This document shows, piece by piece, positions 41,618 to 42,557 of a DNA stretch of 42,557 bases. Source of the DNA: Atopobiaceae bacterium. Lineage in GTDB: Bacteria > Actinomycetota > Coriobacteriia > Coriobacteriales > Atopobiaceae. The stretch spans positions 1-42,557 of the forward strand of contig JAFWKQ010000108.1 in the NCBI GenBank assembly GCA_017545665.1. Direction: 5' to 3'. How positions within the stretch are numbered: the first letter of the stretch is position 1; every line of letters begins with the position of its first letter. Both the position numbers and the translations under genes were made by a program. The notes under the pieces were generated by a model. The model had not been told where the DNA came from, searched no databases, and saw only the letters and a program-made list of their open reading frames with translations.

Positions 41618-41776
41618 TAATGGGAAATGAATCAGTTCAAAAACGTAAAAGGCCTGGATTCGCTAAAAAGTCGCTCGTTCATTTCCCACTACCTATTTTA
41701 TCTAACGGGAAATGAATCTGTTCAAAAATGCAAAGCCGCAGGATTGCGCTGATGGAAACTAGTTCATTTCCCATTA
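41618..41776. repeat. Tandem palindromic array C (GGGAAATGAA arms), two units
   Basis: Unit 1 has arms 41618-41631 (TAATGGGAAATGAA) and 41678-41691 (TTCATTTCCCACTA). Unit 2 has 41703-41716 (TAACGGGAAATGAA) and 41763-41776 (TTCATTTCCCATTA). Both spacers are exactly 46 bases and start alike (TC-A/T-GTTCAAAAA) but diverge towards the 3' end. The units are 11 bases apart. The array occupies about half of the 310-base space between two minus-strand genes, 3' of the flavoprotein gene; the rest holds nothing I recognise beyond a presumed promoter. Confidence 0.9.
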
Positions 41777-41852
41777 TCCATACAGGTTTCTGAATCTTGC
41801 GTACACAACCTTGCCCAATCGCAAGTTCCCTACCTCGCCGTAAGCCGATTCC

Positions 41853-42470
41853 TCAACGAATGAAGTTGGTGAATACGCCAGCCTCACGTTTGGGAAGTCC
41901 GTTCTGGCCCTTTGCAAGCGCAATGGCCTTCATAAGGAACGCCATGTTGCGCGCAAGCGTACGCATCTGCTGCATTCCCTCTGCGTCTTGCTCCGCCTCA
42001 CCCGGAAGTCGGCCATGCGCACCATTCCAATACTGGCCTGACGCAATGGGCATGCCCGAGATGCCAAAGTACTTGTTAAGCTCGTCCCACGTCGCAGTAA
42101 GGCCACCGCGACGCGCAACGCTCACAGCAGCGCCAACCTTCATAGTCTTATCAAAATGGGAACTGTAGAAAAGGCGATCGAGCACAGCGACGATCGTTGC
42201 GTTGGCAGACCCGTAATACACCGGCGAAGCCACGACCAGGCCATCTGCCACCTCGAACTTTGCCGCAAGCTCATTGACGATATCGTCGAACACGCACTTC
42301 CCTGCATCGGAACAACGGCCGCAAGCGATGCAGCCCCTAACGGCGGTGCTTCCCACACGTACCGTCTCCACCTCAATGCCTTCGGCCGCAAAGACGCTTT
42401 CCATCTCGGCCAAGGCTCGTGTGGTGTTGCCCTTCGCGCGAGGACTGCCGTTTATCATCAAGACGTTCAT
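41853..42470 (-). CDS. Iron-sulfur flavoprotein / NAD(P)H-dependent FMN reductase family
   Basis: The protein has 205 residues from the ATG with GAGGAG eight bases upstream; a TTG two codons earlier is less likely. The flavodoxin-like FMN phosphate loop is INGSPRAKGNT (7-17). A compact CxxCxxCxxxxxC motif (Cys47, Cys50, Cys53, Cys59) could hold a 4Fe-4S cluster as in archaeal Isf proteins. SPVYYGSANA and the following helix match the family. It probably moves electrons from NAD(P)H or ferredoxin to small acceptors in this anaerobe; the partner is unknown. Confidence 0.88.
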   Translation of the reverse strand: MNVLMINGSPRAKGNTTRALAEMESVFAAEGIEVETVRVGSTAVRGCIACGRCSDAGKCVFDDIVNELAAKFEVADGLVVASPVYYGSANATIVAVLDRLFYSSHFDKTMKVGAAVSVARRGGLTATWDELNKYFGISGMPIASGQYWNGAHGRLPGEAEQDAEGMQQMRTLARNMAFLMKAIALAKGQNGLPKREAGVFTNFIR

Positions 42471-42557
42471 GGACAAGTCTCCTCTCTCTCTTTCACGATG
42501 CTCTTACTGTAGCATGTATAGACGTAGACACAGCTGTTTGTAATGCACGACCCAACG

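Overview
The window is a stretch of ordinary chromosome, by eye clearly GC-rich in its genes, from what looks like an anaerobic, gut- or oral-type Gram-positive actinobacterium. My best guess is the class Coriobacteriia (Olsenella/Atopobium/Collinsella relatives). This is inferred from the gene mix: GGGtGRT protein next to a NifU-like scaffold, DUF1846 protein, ferredoxin-type aldo/keto reductase, peptide deformylase of the GMAANM subclass, LytTR regulator with an NTF2-like front domain, and an NHLM-type C39 exporter. There is no 16S gene or marker tree to confirm it. I saw no rRNA, tRNA, transposase, integrase or CRISPR array.

Layout. 1-5.6 kb: end of a NifU-like gene, GGGtGRT protein, glutamate racemase (minus), SlyD-like isomerase, a secreted NlpC/P60 cell-wall hydrolase (minus) and O-acetylhomoserine sulfhydrylase. 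5.6-8.6 kb: a small membrane protein, a MIF-like tautomerase translationally coupled to a protein with three SH3/Tudor-like repeats, and an orphan AAA/DUF4143 ATPase. 8.6-13.4 kb: an L,D-transpeptidase and a zinc-ribbon membrane protein, both with long acidic cytoplasmic tails, and an NTF2-LytTR regulator. 13.6-17.8 kb: a lysophospholipase-like hydrolase overlapping glycerol kinase by four bases, a type-2 peptidyl-tRNA hydrolase, and a ferredoxin-type aldo/keto reductase. 18.4-20.3 kb: HD phosphohydrolase, class-I glutamine-amidotransferase-like hydrolase, and free-methionine-R-sulfoxide reductase. 20.4-26.5 kb: a complete five-gene oligopeptide ABC importer. 27-31 kb: CorA, AsnS and an HSL-type hydrolase fold that lacks its catalytic serine. 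31-37.6 kb: CysK behind a clear operator, peptide deformylase, and a three-gene NHLM/PCAT peptide exporter with no visible cargo. 37.9-42.5 kb: DUF1846 protein, threonine aldolase, NikR, a membrane protein and an iron-sulfur flavoprotein.

The most unusual content is between the genes. Three gene-poor stretches (about 18.0, 26.7 and 41.7 kb) each hold a small tandem array of imperfect palindromes with one geometry: inverted arms of 11-16 bp around a 29-60 nt spacer, repeated two to four times. The arm sequence is different at each locus. Near 41.7 kb the two units have exactly the same dimensions (14-46-14); near 26.7 kb an arm change is matched in its partner arm, so base pairing is kept. Separately, three copies of an element with a conserved GCTCGCTTCGCTC core but locus-specific, self-complementary arms sit just 3' of minus-strand genes, one copy expanded into a 71-bp tandem repeat. 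A third group consists of very long near-perfect palindromes with GGGACGGGCCC-like or GGGGACTGTCCCC cores, mostly between convergent genes.

Gene starts were chosen from ribosome-binding sites and overlaps. Several are GTG starts or lie inside the longest open frame; these are stated per entry.
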